Assembly: GCA_027493525.1 (NCBI GenBank)
Contig: JAOSKN010000002.1
Span: 1,769,326 to 1,833,325 of the forward strand
Direction: 5' to 3'
Source of the DNA: Planctomycetota bacterium
Lineage (GTDB): Bacteria > Planctomycetota > SZUA-567 > H5-PLA8
Length of the DNA stretch: 64,000 bases
Shown here: positions 55,500-63,983 of the stretch, piece by piece
Position numbering within the stretch: the stretch's first letter is position 1
Layout of the letters: each line of letters starts with the position of its first letter
The notes under the pieces: model-generated
Databases searched by the model: none
The model's input: only the letters and a program-made list of their open reading frames with translations
Told to the model about the DNA's origin: nothing
Made by a program: the position numbers and the translations under genes

Positions 55500-56957
55500 T
55501 CACTTTTCGAGGACGACGACCTTCGCGCCGTCGGCCTTGAGCTTCTCGGCGCCCGACACGACGACCGCTTCGCCCACGTCCAGGCCCTCCAGGATCTCCA
55601 CCCAGTCGCCCGCGGCCGCGCCGGCTTTCACTGCGCGGCGCAGGGCCGTGTCGTCCTTCACCACCCAGACGAAGCCGCCGTCCCGCAGGGCCGTCTTCGG
55701 GGCGGCGAGGACGGGCGGCGCCTCGCCGGTGTCGGCGCCGGGCGGCGCGTCGTCGGGCAGGAACTTGGCGCGGATGCCCATGTCCGGCAGGAGCCGCTCG
55801 GCGGCGAAGACGTTGCGCCCGTCCGCGTTGGGCAGGAATTCAACGCGCACCTGAACCGTGGCCTTGCCCCGGTCGGCGCGCGGCAAAATGCGCTGCAACC
55901 GGCCGGCGAAGGTCTTGCCCGGCATCGCGTCCACGGTGATCGCGGCCCGCTGCCCGGGCTTGACCCGCCCCAGGTAGGTCTCGGCGACGTCCACCTCGGC
56001 CTGCAGCGAGGCCCAGTCGGCCACGGTCACGATCGAGCCGCGCGCCAACTGTCCGCCCACGCTCACCGGCGCGATGATCTCGCCCTGCTCGGCGGCTTTC
56101 TCCGTCACCACCCCGTCGAATGGCGCGCGGATAAAATACTCGACCCGCTGCGCTTCCAGCACGTTCAGGCGCGCGCGCGTCGTCGCGACGCCCGCCTCCG
56201 CGACCTCGATGGCCCGCTGGGCGACCTCGGCCTGCTTCCGGCGCACCGCGACGAGCTGCTCGGAAGCCTCGCGCCGGCGCGCGATGGTCCGCATCCTGGC
56301 CTCGGCCAGTTTGACTTCGGTCTCCCGGTCGTCCACCTCGGAGAAGCCCATGGCCTGCGCCTCGGCGAGCTTGCGGTCGCGTTCGAGCCGGCGCCTGGCG
56401 TCGTCCCACTGCACCTTCATCTCGGCGACCTCGGCGTCGAAGGTGGCGAGCACGATTCGCGCGGATTCGACTTCGGCCAGCGCCTGTTCGTGCGCGGTCC
56501 CGAGCCGCTTGACTTCGGCCCTCCGATTCTCGATCTCGGCCTTCAGCTCCTCGATCTGCGCGTCCAGTTCGTGGTGCTCGACTTCCGCGACGATCTCGCC
56601 GGCCTTGACCTCCTGCGCTTCCTTGACGTTCAGCTTGGCGAGGCGGCCGACGAATTTCGCCGCGAGGACGGCTTTGCGGTCGGCCACGATGTAACCGGCG
56701 GCGGTCAGCTCCTGATCCTGCCCGTTGCCGTCGGCGAGTTGCTTCAGCATCAGGACTTTCACGACCTGCGCGGTGACAACCTCCGCGCCGCGCATCTGCT
56801 GTTGGAGCGCCGGCAGGCCCACGAACGCGATCAGGATCGCGCCCAAGGCGATGAACGGCCAACTCGGGACGCGCCGCCGCCGCCCGCTGCGGTCGATCTT
56901 CAGCGCGGCCAGATCCTTAGCGGCGGAAAGGGAGGGTGCTTCGGTTTCCAGCGCCAT
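55500..56957 (-). CDS. HlyD/MacA-family periplasmic adaptor
   Basis: A 485-residue membrane-fusion protein. A helix at about 34-55 (WPFIALGAILIAFVGLPAL) anchors it; a lipoyl half-motif (LAAKFVGRLAKLNVKEAQEVKAGE) precedes a long helical hairpin (about 130-260; ELDAQIEELKAEIENRRAEVKRLG), then the second lipoyl half (FIRAPFDGVVTEKAAEQGEII) and barrel domains (GRLQRILPRADRGKATVQVRVEF). It should link the inner-membrane permeases to an outer-membrane exit duct. It is the first gene of the operon; the start at 56957 is not tested further. No TolC-like gene is in the window. Confidence 0.93.
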   Translation of the reverse strand: MALETEAPSLSAAKDLAALKIDRSGRRRRVPSWPFIALGAILIAFVGLPALQQQMRGAEVVTAQVVKVLMLKQLADGNGQDQELTAAGYIVADRKAVLAAKFVGRLAKLNVKEAQEVKAGEIVAEVEHHELDAQIEELKAEIENRRAEVKRLGTAHEQALAEVESARIVLATFDAEVAEMKVQWDDARRRLERDRKLAEAQAMGFSEVDDRETEVKLAEARMRTIARRREASEQLVAVRRKQAEVAQRAIEVAEAGVATTRARLNVLEAQRVEYFIRAPFDGVVTEKAAEQGEIIAPVSVGGQLARGSIVTVADWASLQAEVDVAETYLGRVKPGQRAAITVDAMPGKTFAGRLQRILPRADRGKATVQVRVEFLPNADGRNVFAAERLLPDMGIRAKFLPDDAPPGADTGEAPPVLAAPKTALRDGGFVWVVKDDTALRRAVKAGAAAGDWVEILEGLDVGEAVVVSGAEKLKADGAKVVVLEK

Positions 56958-57203
56958 GCCTTGCTCCGGGTTCGAGCGTCATCGAAGGCACATTACAAAC
57001 GCACGCAGGATTCGAATCAAAGGCCGATTCGTCCGGCGGCGTGTCGCCGCGGGCCTGTTCCGCGGCGCGGATCCCGGCCGGCAGCTCGCATGCGAGCCGG
57101 CATCCGGATTCAAGAGGCGGGCGGCTTGGAATGCGGTAGACTGCCTGCGCTATGGCCAGGGCCAGGCACGGCCAGGGCGGTAGGCGGCAAGGCCTGTATA
57201 TCC

Positions 57204-57294
57204 GGCGGGTTGGCCGAGTGGTCGAAGGCGGTTGCCTTGAAAGCAACTAGGCTCGCAAGGGCCTCGGGGGTTCGAATCCCTCACCCGCCGCCAA
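57204..57294 (+). tRNA. tRNA-Ser (anticodon UGA), CCA encoded
   Basis: 91 nt. The acceptor GGCGGGT (57204-57210) pairs with ACCCGCC (57284-57290), followed by the discriminator G and encoded CCA. The anticodon loop CTTGAAA carries TGA, reading UCA (and UCG) codons. A long variable arm follows the anticodon stem, and the T loop contains TTCGAAT, all typical of tRNA-Ser. Confidence 0.95.
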
Positions 57295-57736
57295 TTTATC
57301 GCGAGGTATTGCGATTGGAGTAGCGTCGCGATTCCGGCGGCAGGGCACGGAGCCCGGCAACACCTGTTCGTGCCGTATTGAAGCGGCGGGATTACTCGAA
57401 AATCGATGGCGCGCCGGCCGGCATAATTTGCTTTGGCATTCCGCATTTGGGCTTGCGGCGACTCGACCGCGCTCTGCGTTCAATGGGTCAACGGACGTTG
57501 CCGGCGCGAACACGGCATGTGGAGTATACCCACACCCCGCGAAGAGCGGGCGCGGCGTGGTTCGAATTTCGCTGGAAGAATTCCGCGAAAATGCCCGCAT
57601 TGGAGCCGTTGGGACGGGATTCCCGGCGCGTTCGGTTCGCGGCGCGCATTGGCATTGTCTTCGCTTGATCGATTCCGGCGAGAGGCCGCTCGCCCTGAAC
57701 GCGCCGGAGCCGGGAACGCATGCGGGAGATTTGACC
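57295..57736. other. 442-nt intergenic region between tRNA-Ser and a small gene
   Basis: I see no RNA gene, U-rich hairpin or recognisable coding potential. Composition varies between GC-rich and AT-richer stretches. Nothing is claimed. Confidence 0.4.
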
Positions 57737-58096
57737 ATGAAATTCCACCCCAAGCCGCAATCGATTCGGAGCGACGACATTTTCTGGCTGACTGCCGGGA
57801 TCTTCCTCACGGGCATGCTCGCCGTGGGGAGCCTCATGTTCGCGGCCTTGGCGTGGCGGCGCGCCATCTCGCCGGCGCCCGTGGCCTCCACGCCGGCGTC
57901 GCAGGACGACCTGGCGCGGATGGAGTCCGAGTTGAATCGGCATAAACTGCTGGTTCAGGAGCAGCAGGCGCGGATGACAAGCTTGGAGGAGCGTATCAAG
58001 GACCTGAGTCCCGAGAGCCTGGCCGTGGGCGACGGAGACGCCGTGGCCGTTCCGGTTCTTAACCCGCCGACGGTGGCCGAGGCGGCCGGCCACTGA
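57737..58096 (+). CDS. Small membrane-anchored coiled-coil protein
   Basis: 119 residues: a helix at about 15-38 (IFWLTAGIFLTGMLAVGSLMFAAL), a short linker and a coiled coil (about 58-95; LARMESELNRHKLLVQEQQARMTSLEERIKDL), then a Pro/Val-rich C-terminus. GGGAG lies 9 nt upstream and a strong terminator 74 nt after the stop, so it is probably a true monocistronic gene. No family recognised; the topology resembles small scaffolding proteins. Confidence 0.6.
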   Translation: MKFHPKPQSIRSDDIFWLTAGIFLTGMLAVGSLMFAALAWRRAISPAPVASTPASQDDLARMESELNRHKLLVQEQQARMTSLEERIKDLSPESLAVGDGDAVAVPVLNPPTVAEAAGH

Positions 58097-58169
58097 CGCC
58101 TGAGGGCGTGCGGCGGTGGATCGTTCGCGGTGGTTCGCACACGGTAGGCGATGGGATCGCTCGGGTCCG

Positions 58170-58208
58170 GGAGGCGCGTGGCTCTGGCCGCGCGCCTCCT
58201 TTTATTAT
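58170..58208 (+). terminator. Rho-independent terminator before the ribosomal operon
   Basis: GGAGGCGCG at 58170-58178 pairs with CGCGCCTCC at 58191-58199 in a 9-bp stem with a 12-nt loop, followed by TTTTATTAT. It separates the coiled-coil gene from the ribosomal operon. Confidence 0.85.
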
Positions 58209-58295
58209 GTCCAACTGCCGCGACCGTGGGGGTCTTGAGTTCACTAGGTGCAGGGCGGAATGAAGGTACGTGGTGCAAGCAGTGAAAAAATGAAG

Positions 58296-58323
58296 TTGAC
58301 CGTTCACATGTGCTCTGTATCTT
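58296..58323 (+). promoter_or_regulatory. Candidate promoter of the rplD ribosomal operon
   Basis: TTGACC (58296-58301) and TATCTT (58318-58323) are spaced by 16 nt. Transcription from here would give a leader of about 200 nt before rplD, room for a ribosomal-protein autoregulatory structure. It is the best -35/-10 pair in 58209-58535. Confidence 0.42.
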
Positions 58324-58535
58324 TCTAGTCCCTGCTGAGGAAGGCTGTTACCTCCAGGGCTTGAAGGCGGTGGGAAGACCGCAAACTCAAAGCCCGAGGC
58401 CGGTTGTCTTCAGGGAGTCGAAGGCTAGTGAGGTCCGCGCCGGCGTGTGCCGGTCGCAAGGGGGGACCTCCTTCGCCTTCGGCTCCCTTGTCTTTGGACG
58501 CCGGGGGCCGCGTCGAGCGGGTGGTGGAGCGGACG

Positions 58536-59162
58536 ATGGAACTCTCGATCTTCAACGAACAGGGCCAGGAAGTCGGCAAGGTCCAGTTCGACGAGAAGCT
58601 TCTCGGCGAGAAGGTGCGCCGGAAGCTGATGCACCAGGCCGTGGTTCGCTACGAGGCGAATCGCCGGCAGGGCACGCACAGCACGACCTCCAAGGCCGAG
58701 CGCGCGGGCACCGGCAAAAAGCCCTGGAAGCAGAAACATACCGGACGCGCGCGCGCGGGCATGCGCCGCTCGCCGCTCTGGCGTAAGGGCGGCGTAGCCT
58801 TCGGCCCGCGCCCGCGGGATCACCGGCAGGAGATGCCCGTCCGAATGCGCCGCGAAGCCCTCAAGTCCGCGATCCTCAGCAAACTCCTCGACCAGCAGCT
58901 CAAAGTCATCGACCTCCCCGAATACAACGAACCGAAGGCCAAGCGCATCGCGACGACGTTGAAGAAACTGGGGCTGGATCGGCAGTCGTGCCTGCTGGCC
59001 ACGCACAAGGCGGACGCCAACCTCATCAAGTCCGTCCGTAACCTGCCCCGCGCCCTGCTCCTGCCCGCCCGAAACCTGAACGCCTACGAAGTCCTCAAGC
59101 ACCGGAACCTGCTCCTCACCAAGGACACGGTGGAGCATCTGGGGGAGATCGTGAAGGCATGA
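58536..59162 (+). CDS. rplD: 50S ribosomal protein L4
   Basis: A 208-residue L4: MELSIFNEQGQEVGKVQF, GKKPWKQKHTGRARAGMRRSPLWRKGG (the extended loop reaching the exit tunnel) and ARNLNAYEVLKHRNLLL near the end. L4 is also a known autoregulator of the S10 operon in some bacteria. The start is ATG 58536, with GGAG 6 nt upstream. It is the first gene of the cluster here; rpsJ and rplC, which usually precede it, are absent. It overlaps rplW by 4 nt. Confidence 0.96.
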   Translation: MELSIFNEQGQEVGKVQFDEKLLGEKVRRKLMHQAVVRYEANRRQGTHSTTSKAERAGTGKKPWKQKHTGRARAGMRRSPLWRKGGVAFGPRPRDHRQEMPVRMRREALKSAILSKLLDQQLKVIDLPEYNEPKAKRIATTLKKLGLDRQSCLLATHKADANLIKSVRNLPRALLLPARNLNAYEVLKHRNLLLTKDTVEHLGEIVKA

Positions 59163-59509
59163 GCCGGCACCGCGCGAGCAAAATCATCAACGACGCCTAC
59201 GACGTCCTGCGCCGTCCGGTCCTGACCGAGAAGACGCACGACCTCCTGCCGATGCACCAGAAGACCGGCGAGGAGCACCGGGCGCGTTACACCTTCGACG
59301 TCCATCCGAAGGCCACCAAGGACCAGATCAAACGCGCCGTCGAAGACGCGTTCGGAGTCAAGGTCGCCAGCGTGAACACGATGATCGTCAAGCCCCGGCA
59401 GCGCAGCTTCCGCATGGCGCGCGGCGCCGGCGGCACCGGCTTCACGCGCGAGAAGAAGAAGGCCGTGATCCGGCTGACGAAGGACAGCAAGACCATCGAC
59501 CTGATCTGA
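59159..59509 (+). CDS. rplW: 50S ribosomal protein L23
   Basis: A 116-residue L23, an exit-site protein that contacts signal-recognition particle and trigger factor. DVLRRPVLTEKTHDL, YTFDVHPKATKDQIKRAVEDAFGVKVASVNTMIV and KKAVIRLTKDSKTIDL are characteristic. It starts within the L4 stop (ATGA) and is followed 23 nt later by the signal peptidase gene, an unusual neighbour. Confidence 0.95.
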   Translation: MSRHRASKIINDAYDVLRRPVLTEKTHDLLPMHQKTGEEHRARYTFDVHPKATKDQIKRAVEDAFGVKVASVNTMIVKPRQRSFRMARGAGGTGFTREKKKAVIRLTKDSKTIDLI

Positions 59510-59532
59510 GCCCGGGTCGGGGAGGCGCTGCG

Positions 59533-60210
59533 ATGGCCGAGGACGGGCCGGGCGAACTGGACGGCCGCTTGAGCGCCGAGCAGGTGCGCAAGGAACGGAA
59601 GGAACAGGAGGGACGAGCCGGCAAGGAAGGCGAATCAAAGGAGGAGCACGACGGCGGGGCGGCCGCGTTGAAGGAATGGATCGGCCTGCTGGTCCGCGCG
59701 GGATTCTGGGCGCTGTGCATCTACCTCTTCGTCTTTCAGGTCTCGGTGGTGAAGGGCGACAGCATGCAGCCGAACTATCAACCGGGGGACCGGCTGCTGA
59801 TCGACAAGCTGACCTTCATGATGCGGGATCCTCGGCCGGGCGACGTGGTGGTCTTCGAGGCGGTGATGGAAGACGGCGGGCGCTGGGTGCACCGGGACTA
59901 CATCAAGCGCGTCGTGGCCGGGCCGGACGACAAGGTGGAGATTTACGACGGCGCCGTCTTTGTCAACGGTTCGAAGGTCGAAGGCGAGTGGCTGGTGGAG
60001 GAGTTCCGGTCGAGCGACCGGGAGGCGCAGTCGAAAGGCCCGTTTACCCCCGTCTTTCGCGTGCCGCCGGGGCGCTACTTCGTGCTCGGCGACCGCAGGT
60101 GGAATTCGAGGGACAGCCGCTACAGCGAGATCGGCTACGTGCCGAAGCGGCGGATCAAAGGCAAGGTGCGCTGGCGTTTTTGGCCGGCCGAGCGCTGGGC
60201 CTGGTTCTGA
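59533..60210 (+). CDS. lepB: Signal peptidase I inside the ribosomal operon
   Basis: A 225-residue type I signal peptidase. A charged N-terminal cytosolic segment (about 1-45) precedes one helix (about 52-70). The catalytic Ser is S77 (KGDSMQPNYQPGD) and the general base Lys is K125 (RDYIKRVVAGPDDK); boxes near the C-terminus are VFRVPPGRYFVLGDRRWNSRDSRY and IGYVP. It removes export signal peptides in the membrane. GGGGAGG lies 7 nt before the ATG. It lies between rplW (23 nt) and rplB (27 nt), same strand, so it is almost certainly co-transcribed with ribosomal proteins. Confidence 0.95.
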   Translation: MAEDGPGELDGRLSAEQVRKERKEQEGRAGKEGESKEEHDGGAAALKEWIGLLVRAGFWALCIYLFVFQVSVVKGDSMQPNYQPGDRLLIDKLTFMMRDPRPGDVVVFEAVMEDGGRWVHRDYIKRVVAGPDDKVEIYDGAVFVNGSKVEGEWLVEEFRSSDREAQSKGPFTPVFRVPPGRYFVLGDRRWNSRDSRYSEIGYVPKRRIKGKVRWRFWPAERWAWF

Positions 60211-60237
60211 CGGCCCCGAGAGTCTGAGAGGCGAGCG

Positions 60238-61098
60238 ATGCCGATCCGACAGTACAAGCCGACGACCGCGGGCCGCCGCGGCGCCTCGGTCATCGACTAC
60301 AAGGCCGAACTGGCCGGCGATGCCCAGCGCGTGCGGGGGCTCCGCGAGTCCTACGCCAGCACCGGCGGGCGCAACCATCATGGCCGCGTGACGAATCGCG
60401 CCATGGCCGGCCATGGCCAGAAGCGCTACTACCGCAAGGTCGATTTCATGCGCGACAAGGACGGCGTCCCGGCCAGCGTGGCCGCGATCGAGTACGATCC
60501 TTTCCGCTCGGCCTTCATCGCCCGGCTCCACTACGCCGACGGCGAGAAGCGCTACATCATCGCCCCCAAGGGGCTGAAGGTTGGCGGCAAGGTGCTCAGC
60601 GGCGCGGCGGGCGTGGAGCCCGACGTCGGCAACGCGATGCCGCTCAGCACGATGCCCCTCGGCATGGTGATCCACAACATCGAACTCCAGCCCGGGAAGG
60701 GCGCGCAGTTGGCCCGCGCGGCGGGGGTCGAGGCCCGGCTGGTGGCCCGCGAAGGCGGCCACGCCCACGTGGTCCTGCCCTCCGGCGAGATGCGCAAGGT
60801 TCCCGAAGCCTGCCGCGCCACCATCGGGCAGGTCGGCAACGTGGACCACGAACTGGTGGTGTGGGGCAAGGCGGGCCGGCACTTCCTGGCCACGCGCAAG
60901 CGCCCGACCGGCCGCGGCATGGCCAAGAACCCCGTCGACCACCCCATGGGCGGCGGCGCGGCGCGGCGCAAGGGGCACATTCCGCAGTCGCCCAGCGGCG
61001 TGCTGGCCAAGGGCGGCAAGACGCGCAAGTCCAAGGCGCGCACGAACCGGCAGATCATCCGGCGGCGCAAGGGCGCCCCGGTGGAAGTGGTGTCGTAA
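60238..61098 (+). CDS. rplB: 50S ribosomal protein L2
   Basis: A 286-residue L2, needed for subunit joining and peptidyl-transferase function. GGRNHHGRVTNR, RKVDFMRDKDGVPASVAAIEYDPFRSA, GNAMPLSTMPLG and the catalytic-region NPVDHPMGGGAARRKG (with the conserved His) are present. A GAGGCGAG ribosome site is near the ATG. It follows lepB by 27 nt and precedes rpsS by 36 nt. Confidence 0.97.
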   Translation: MPIRQYKPTTAGRRGASVIDYKAELAGDAQRVRGLRESYASTGGRNHHGRVTNRAMAGHGQKRYYRKVDFMRDKDGVPASVAAIEYDPFRSAFIARLHYADGEKRYIIAPKGLKVGGKVLSGAAGVEPDVGNAMPLSTMPLGMVIHNIELQPGKGAQLARAAGVEARLVAREGGHAHVVLPSGEMRKVPEACRATIGQVGNVDHELVVWGKAGRHFLATRKRPTGRGMAKNPVDHPMGGGAARRKGHIPQSPSGVLAKGGKTRKSKARTNRQIIRRRKGAPVEVVS

Positions 61099-61134
61099 GC
61101 CCGAAGGCTCGTAAGGCAAGGAGCGTACAACGCG

Positions 61135-61455
61135 ATGTCCCGGTCGATGAAGAAGGGGCCTTTCGTGGATCCCAAGCTGGCCGAGAAGGTGCGGCGGCAG
61201 AAGGATCAGGGCGGGCGGGAGCCGATCAAGACGTGGGCGCGGGCCTGCACGATCGTCCCGGACTTCGTGGGCCACACCTTCCTGGTTCACAACGGGAAGG
61301 CGTTCCTTCGCGTGTACGTGACGGAAGAACTGGTGGGGCACAAGCTGGGCGAATTTTCGCCGACGCGGACTTTCCGCGGGCACTCCGGAGGCGCCGGGTC
61401 CGCCGCCAAGGCGGCCGCCGCGGCCAAAGCGCCCGCGCCGGCCAAGCAGCCCTGA
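61135..61455 (+). CDS. rpsS: 30S ribosomal protein S19
   Basis: A 106-residue S19: [48 protein letters not shown] and [17 protein letters not shown] tail of about 14 Ala/Lys residues exceeds the typical 92-residue length. It lies in the normal position between rplB and rplV. Confidence 0.96.
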   Translation: MSRSMKKGPFVDPKLAEKVRRQKDQGGREPIKTWARACTIVPDFVGHTFLVHNGKAFLRVYVTEELVGHKLGEFSPTRTFRGHSGGAGSAAKAAAAAKAPAPAKQP

Positions 61456-61472
61456 TACGGGAACGAACGACG

Positions 61473-62006
61473 ATGGGACAGATTTTTCACGGCAAGGTCG
61501 TCAGCCCGAGCCGCATCGAGCAGGGGCACCCCAAGGCCACGCGCCGGGTCTACCCGGCCGGACGCTACGGCGCGACCCTGCGCAACATCCGCATCGCGCC
61601 GCGCAAGGTGCGGCTGGTGCTGGATCAGATTCGCGGGCTGCCGGTGGAACGCGCGCGCGAGGTGCTCCGCTACAGCAGCAAGCGCGCGGCGTACCTCGCC
61701 GACCGCGTGCTCCTGAGCGCCCTGGGCAACGCCGACGTCAAGTCCGGCGGGCGGGTGGGCGCGGCCGAGCTGGTCGTGGCCGACGCCTACTGCGGCGACG
61801 GGCCGCGGCTCTCGCGCTGGAAGGCCGGCCCCAAGGGCGGCGCGCGGCCGATCATCCGCCGCATGAGCCACATCTCGGTGGTCCTGGGCGAGGTCGCCGA
61901 GGACGAAGGCAAGGCCGGCGAGGCGCCCGGCAAGAAATCGAAAAAGTCCGGCGCCAAGGCCTCCAGCGGGAAAGCGGCCAAGGGCAAGAAAAAGAAGGCG
62001 GCCTGA
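61473..62006 (+). CDS. rplV: 50S ribosomal protein L22 with extended termini
   Basis: 177 residues against a usual 110-120. The L22 core lies at about 37-145: NIRIAPRKVRLVLDQIRGLPVERAREVL, then AELVVADAYCGDGPRLSRWK and PIIRRMSHISVVLGE. An N-terminal extension of about 30 residues (MGQIFHGKVVSPSRIEQGHP) and a Lys/Ala/Ser tail of about 30 (KKSKKSGAKASSGKAAKGKK) flank it. L22 lines the exit tunnel. Start ATG 61473. Confidence 0.95.
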   Translation: MGQIFHGKVVSPSRIEQGHPKATRRVYPAGRYGATLRNIRIAPRKVRLVLDQIRGLPVERAREVLRYSSKRAAYLADRVLLSALGNADVKSGGRVGAAELVVADAYCGDGPRLSRWKAGPKGGARPIIRRMSHISVVLGEVAEDEGKAGEAPGKKSKKSGAKASSGKAAKGKKKKAA

Positions 62007-62031
62007 ACCGAATCGGGCAAGGAGTGGACAC

Positions 62032-62694
62032 GTGGGCCAGAAGATTCATCCGTTCGGCTTCCGCGTCGGGATCACCCGGCCATGGGTCTCCCGCTGGTAC
62101 GCCCGCAAGCAGGACTACGGGCGCTGCCTCGTGGAGGACCAGAAGATCAAGCGCTTCATCGCCGGCCGCCTGACGGCGGCGGGCATCTCGAAGATCGAGA
62201 TCGAGCGCGGCGGGGAGGAAGTCAGCGTCTTCCTGCACACCTCCCGCCCCGGCGTGGTCATCGGCAAGAAGGGCTCCGAAATCGACAAGCTGCGCGAGGA
62301 CCTGCAGAAGTTCGCCAGCGGGGACACCAAGAAGATCCAGGTGAACATCCGCGAGATCGGGAAGCCCGAGCTGGAAGCGCAACTGGTCGCGCAGAGCGTC
62401 GCCGACCAGCTCCTCAAGCGCGCGAGCTTCCGCCGCACCATGAAGAAGGCCGTCGAGACGACCATGGGCGCGGGCGCGCGCGGCGTGAAGATCATGTGCG
62501 CGGGGCGCCTGGGCGGCGCGGAAATCGCCCGCACCGAGGACTACAAGCAGGGCTCGCTGCCGCTGCACACGCTGGACGCCGACGTGGACTACGGCCTGGC
62601 CGAGGCCAAGACGACCTACGGCGTGATCGGCGTGAAGGTGTGGATCTACAAGGGCCGGATCGAGAAGGAGCAGCCTCATGCCCTTGATGCCTAA
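62032..62694 (+). CDS. rpsC: 30S ribosomal protein S3
   Basis: A 220-residue S3 with the KH-type domain (ERGGEEVSVFLHTSRPGVVIGKKGSEIDKLREDL) and the C-terminal GARGVKIMCAGRLGGAEIARTE plus DVDYGLAEAKTTYGVIGVKVWI. It starts at GTG 62032, with AAGGAG 8 nt upstream. The last 17 nt overlap rplP, so the two are translationally coupled. Confidence 0.97.
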   Translation: MGQKIHPFGFRVGITRPWVSRWYARKQDYGRCLVEDQKIKRFIAGRLTAAGISKIEIERGGEEVSVFLHTSRPGVVIGKKGSEIDKLREDLQKFASGDTKKIQVNIREIGKPELEAQLVAQSVADQLLKRASFRRTMKKAVETTMGAGARGVKIMCAGRLGGAEIARTEDYKQGSLPLHTLDADVDYGLAEAKTTYGVIGVKVWIYKGRIEKEQPHALDA

Positions 62695-63097
62695 GCGGGT
62701 CAAATACCGCAAATCGCAGCGCGGGCGCGTGCGCGGCAGCGCGACGCGCGGCAATTACGTGGCCTACGGCGACTACGGCTGCATGGTCATGGAGCCGGGC
62801 TGGGTGACCGGGCAGCAGCTCGAAGCCTCCCGCGTCGTGCTCTCGCGCGGCCTGGGCACCGAGGGCCGCTACTGGATTCGCGTCTTTCCCCACAAGTCGG
62901 TGACCAAGACGGCCGCCGAGACGCGCATGGGCAAGGGGAAGGGCGAAGTGGACAAGTGGGTGGTGGTGGTGCGCCCCGGCACGATCCTCTTCGAGGTCGC
63001 CGGCGTGCCCCTGAACCTGGCGCGGGACTTGTTCCGCAAGCAGGCCGGGAAGCTGCCCGTGAAGATCAAGTTCGTGACGCGCCGCCCGACGCTCTAG
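62678..63097 (+). CDS. rplP: 50S ribosomal protein L16
   Basis: A 139-residue L16: MPLMPKRVKYRKSQRGRVRG, RGNYVAYGDYGCMVMEPGWVTGQQLEASR and VVVVRPGTILFEVAGVPLNLARDLFRKQAGKLPVKIKFV. It sits near the tRNA A-site. The first ATG overlaps the S3 gene; an alternative ATG is at 62687. Confidence 0.96.
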   Translation: MPLMPKRVKYRKSQRGRVRGSATRGNYVAYGDYGCMVMEPGWVTGQQLEASRVVLSRGLGTEGRYWIRVFPHKSVTKTAAETRMGKGKGEVDKWVVVVRPGTILFEVAGVPLNLARDLFRKQAGKLPVKIKFVTRRPTL

Positions 63098-63137
63098 CGG
63101 GCGCGGCGGAACGCACGGGCCGGGAAGGAACCGAGCG

Positions 63138-63617
63138 ATGCCGATCGTCAAGGCCGTGGACCTGCGCGAGAAGACCGACCAGGAACTCCTGGACCAGTTC
63201 GCGCTGGAGCGGAAGCGCATCTTCGACGCGACCGTGCGCGGCGCCAGCGGCGAAGCGATCAAGCCGCACGAGAAGCGCGAAGGCCGCCGGCTCCTGGCGC
63301 GGATCAAGACGGTCCTGCGCGAGCGGGGGCTGCGCGTCGCGCTCGACAAGCGCATCGCCGGCCTGCAAGGCCAGACCGCCGGGGCGCAGACGGAGGCCCG
63401 CAAGCTGGCCGAGGCCGATCCGCGCCCGCGGCGCCCGCGCGCCAAGGGGCAGCGGCTGGGCATCGAGACCTCCGCGCGCGGCGCGGCGGGGCTCCCGAAG
63501 GAAAAGCGCGTGGAACTCGAGCGGCGCGTCGCCGCCAACCGCGCGGCCCTGAACCTGGCCGAAGCGCGCCGCCTGCGCAAGGGCCTGGAACGGGCCGACG
63601 CGGGGCAGGGCAAGTAA
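63138..63617 (+). CDS. rpmC: 50S ribosomal protein L29 with long C-terminal extension
   Basis: 159 residues against about 65 normally. The L29 core lies at about 8-75: LREKTDQELLDQFALERKRIFD and REGRRLLARIKTVLRERGL. About 85 extra residues follow, rich in Arg/Lys/Ala (ARKLAEADPRPRRPRAKGQRLG, then PKEKRVELERRVAANRAALNLAEARRLRKGLE), much of it helical and charged. AAGGAA precedes the ATG. The position between rplP and rpsQ confirms identity. Confidence 0.93.
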   Translation: MPIVKAVDLREKTDQELLDQFALERKRIFDATVRGASGEAIKPHEKREGRRLLARIKTVLRERGLRVALDKRIAGLQGQTAGAQTEARKLAEADPRPRRPRAKGQRLGIETSARGAAGLPKEKRVELERRVAANRAALNLAEARRLRKGLERADAGQGK

Positions 63618-63662
63618 CGGCGCGGGCCGGGATGCCAAGGGAAGCGAGAGGACGATTCAACG

Positions 63663-63983
63663 ATGGCCGACCAAGCCCAGGGCGCGAACCAGGAAAAGCC
63701 CCGCAGCACCGAGATGGGGATCGTGATCTCCGACAAGCGGGATAAGACGATCACGGTCGAGGTCCGGCGCTTGCTCAAGCACGCCAAGTACGGGAAGTAC
63801 CTGTACAAGTCGACGAAGCTGCACGCGCACGACGAGAAGGACGAGGCGCGCACCGGCGACCGCGTGCTGCTCGAGGCGACCCGCCCGGTCTCCAAGCAGA
63901 AGCGCTGGCGGCTGCTCAAGATTCTGGAGAAGGCGCCCGAACTGGACATCGCGCCGGAGAAGTCCGAAACGAAGCCGTCCTGA
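63663..63983 (+). CDS. rpsQ: 30S ribosomal protein S17
   Basis: A 106-residue S17, longer than the usual 85 because of an N-terminal stretch and a C-terminal tail (ELDIAPEKSETKPS). The core reads GIVISDKRDKTITVEVRRLLKHAKYGKYLYKSTKLHAHDEKDEARTGDRVLLEATRPVSKQKRWRLLKIL. It is the last complete gene; the operon presumably continues with rplN beyond the window. Confidence 0.95.
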   Translation: MADQAQGANQEKPRSTEMGIVISDKRDKTITVEVRRLLKHAKYGKYLYKSTKLHAHDEKDEARTGDRVLLEATRPVSKQKRWRLLKILEKAPELDIAPEKSETKPS

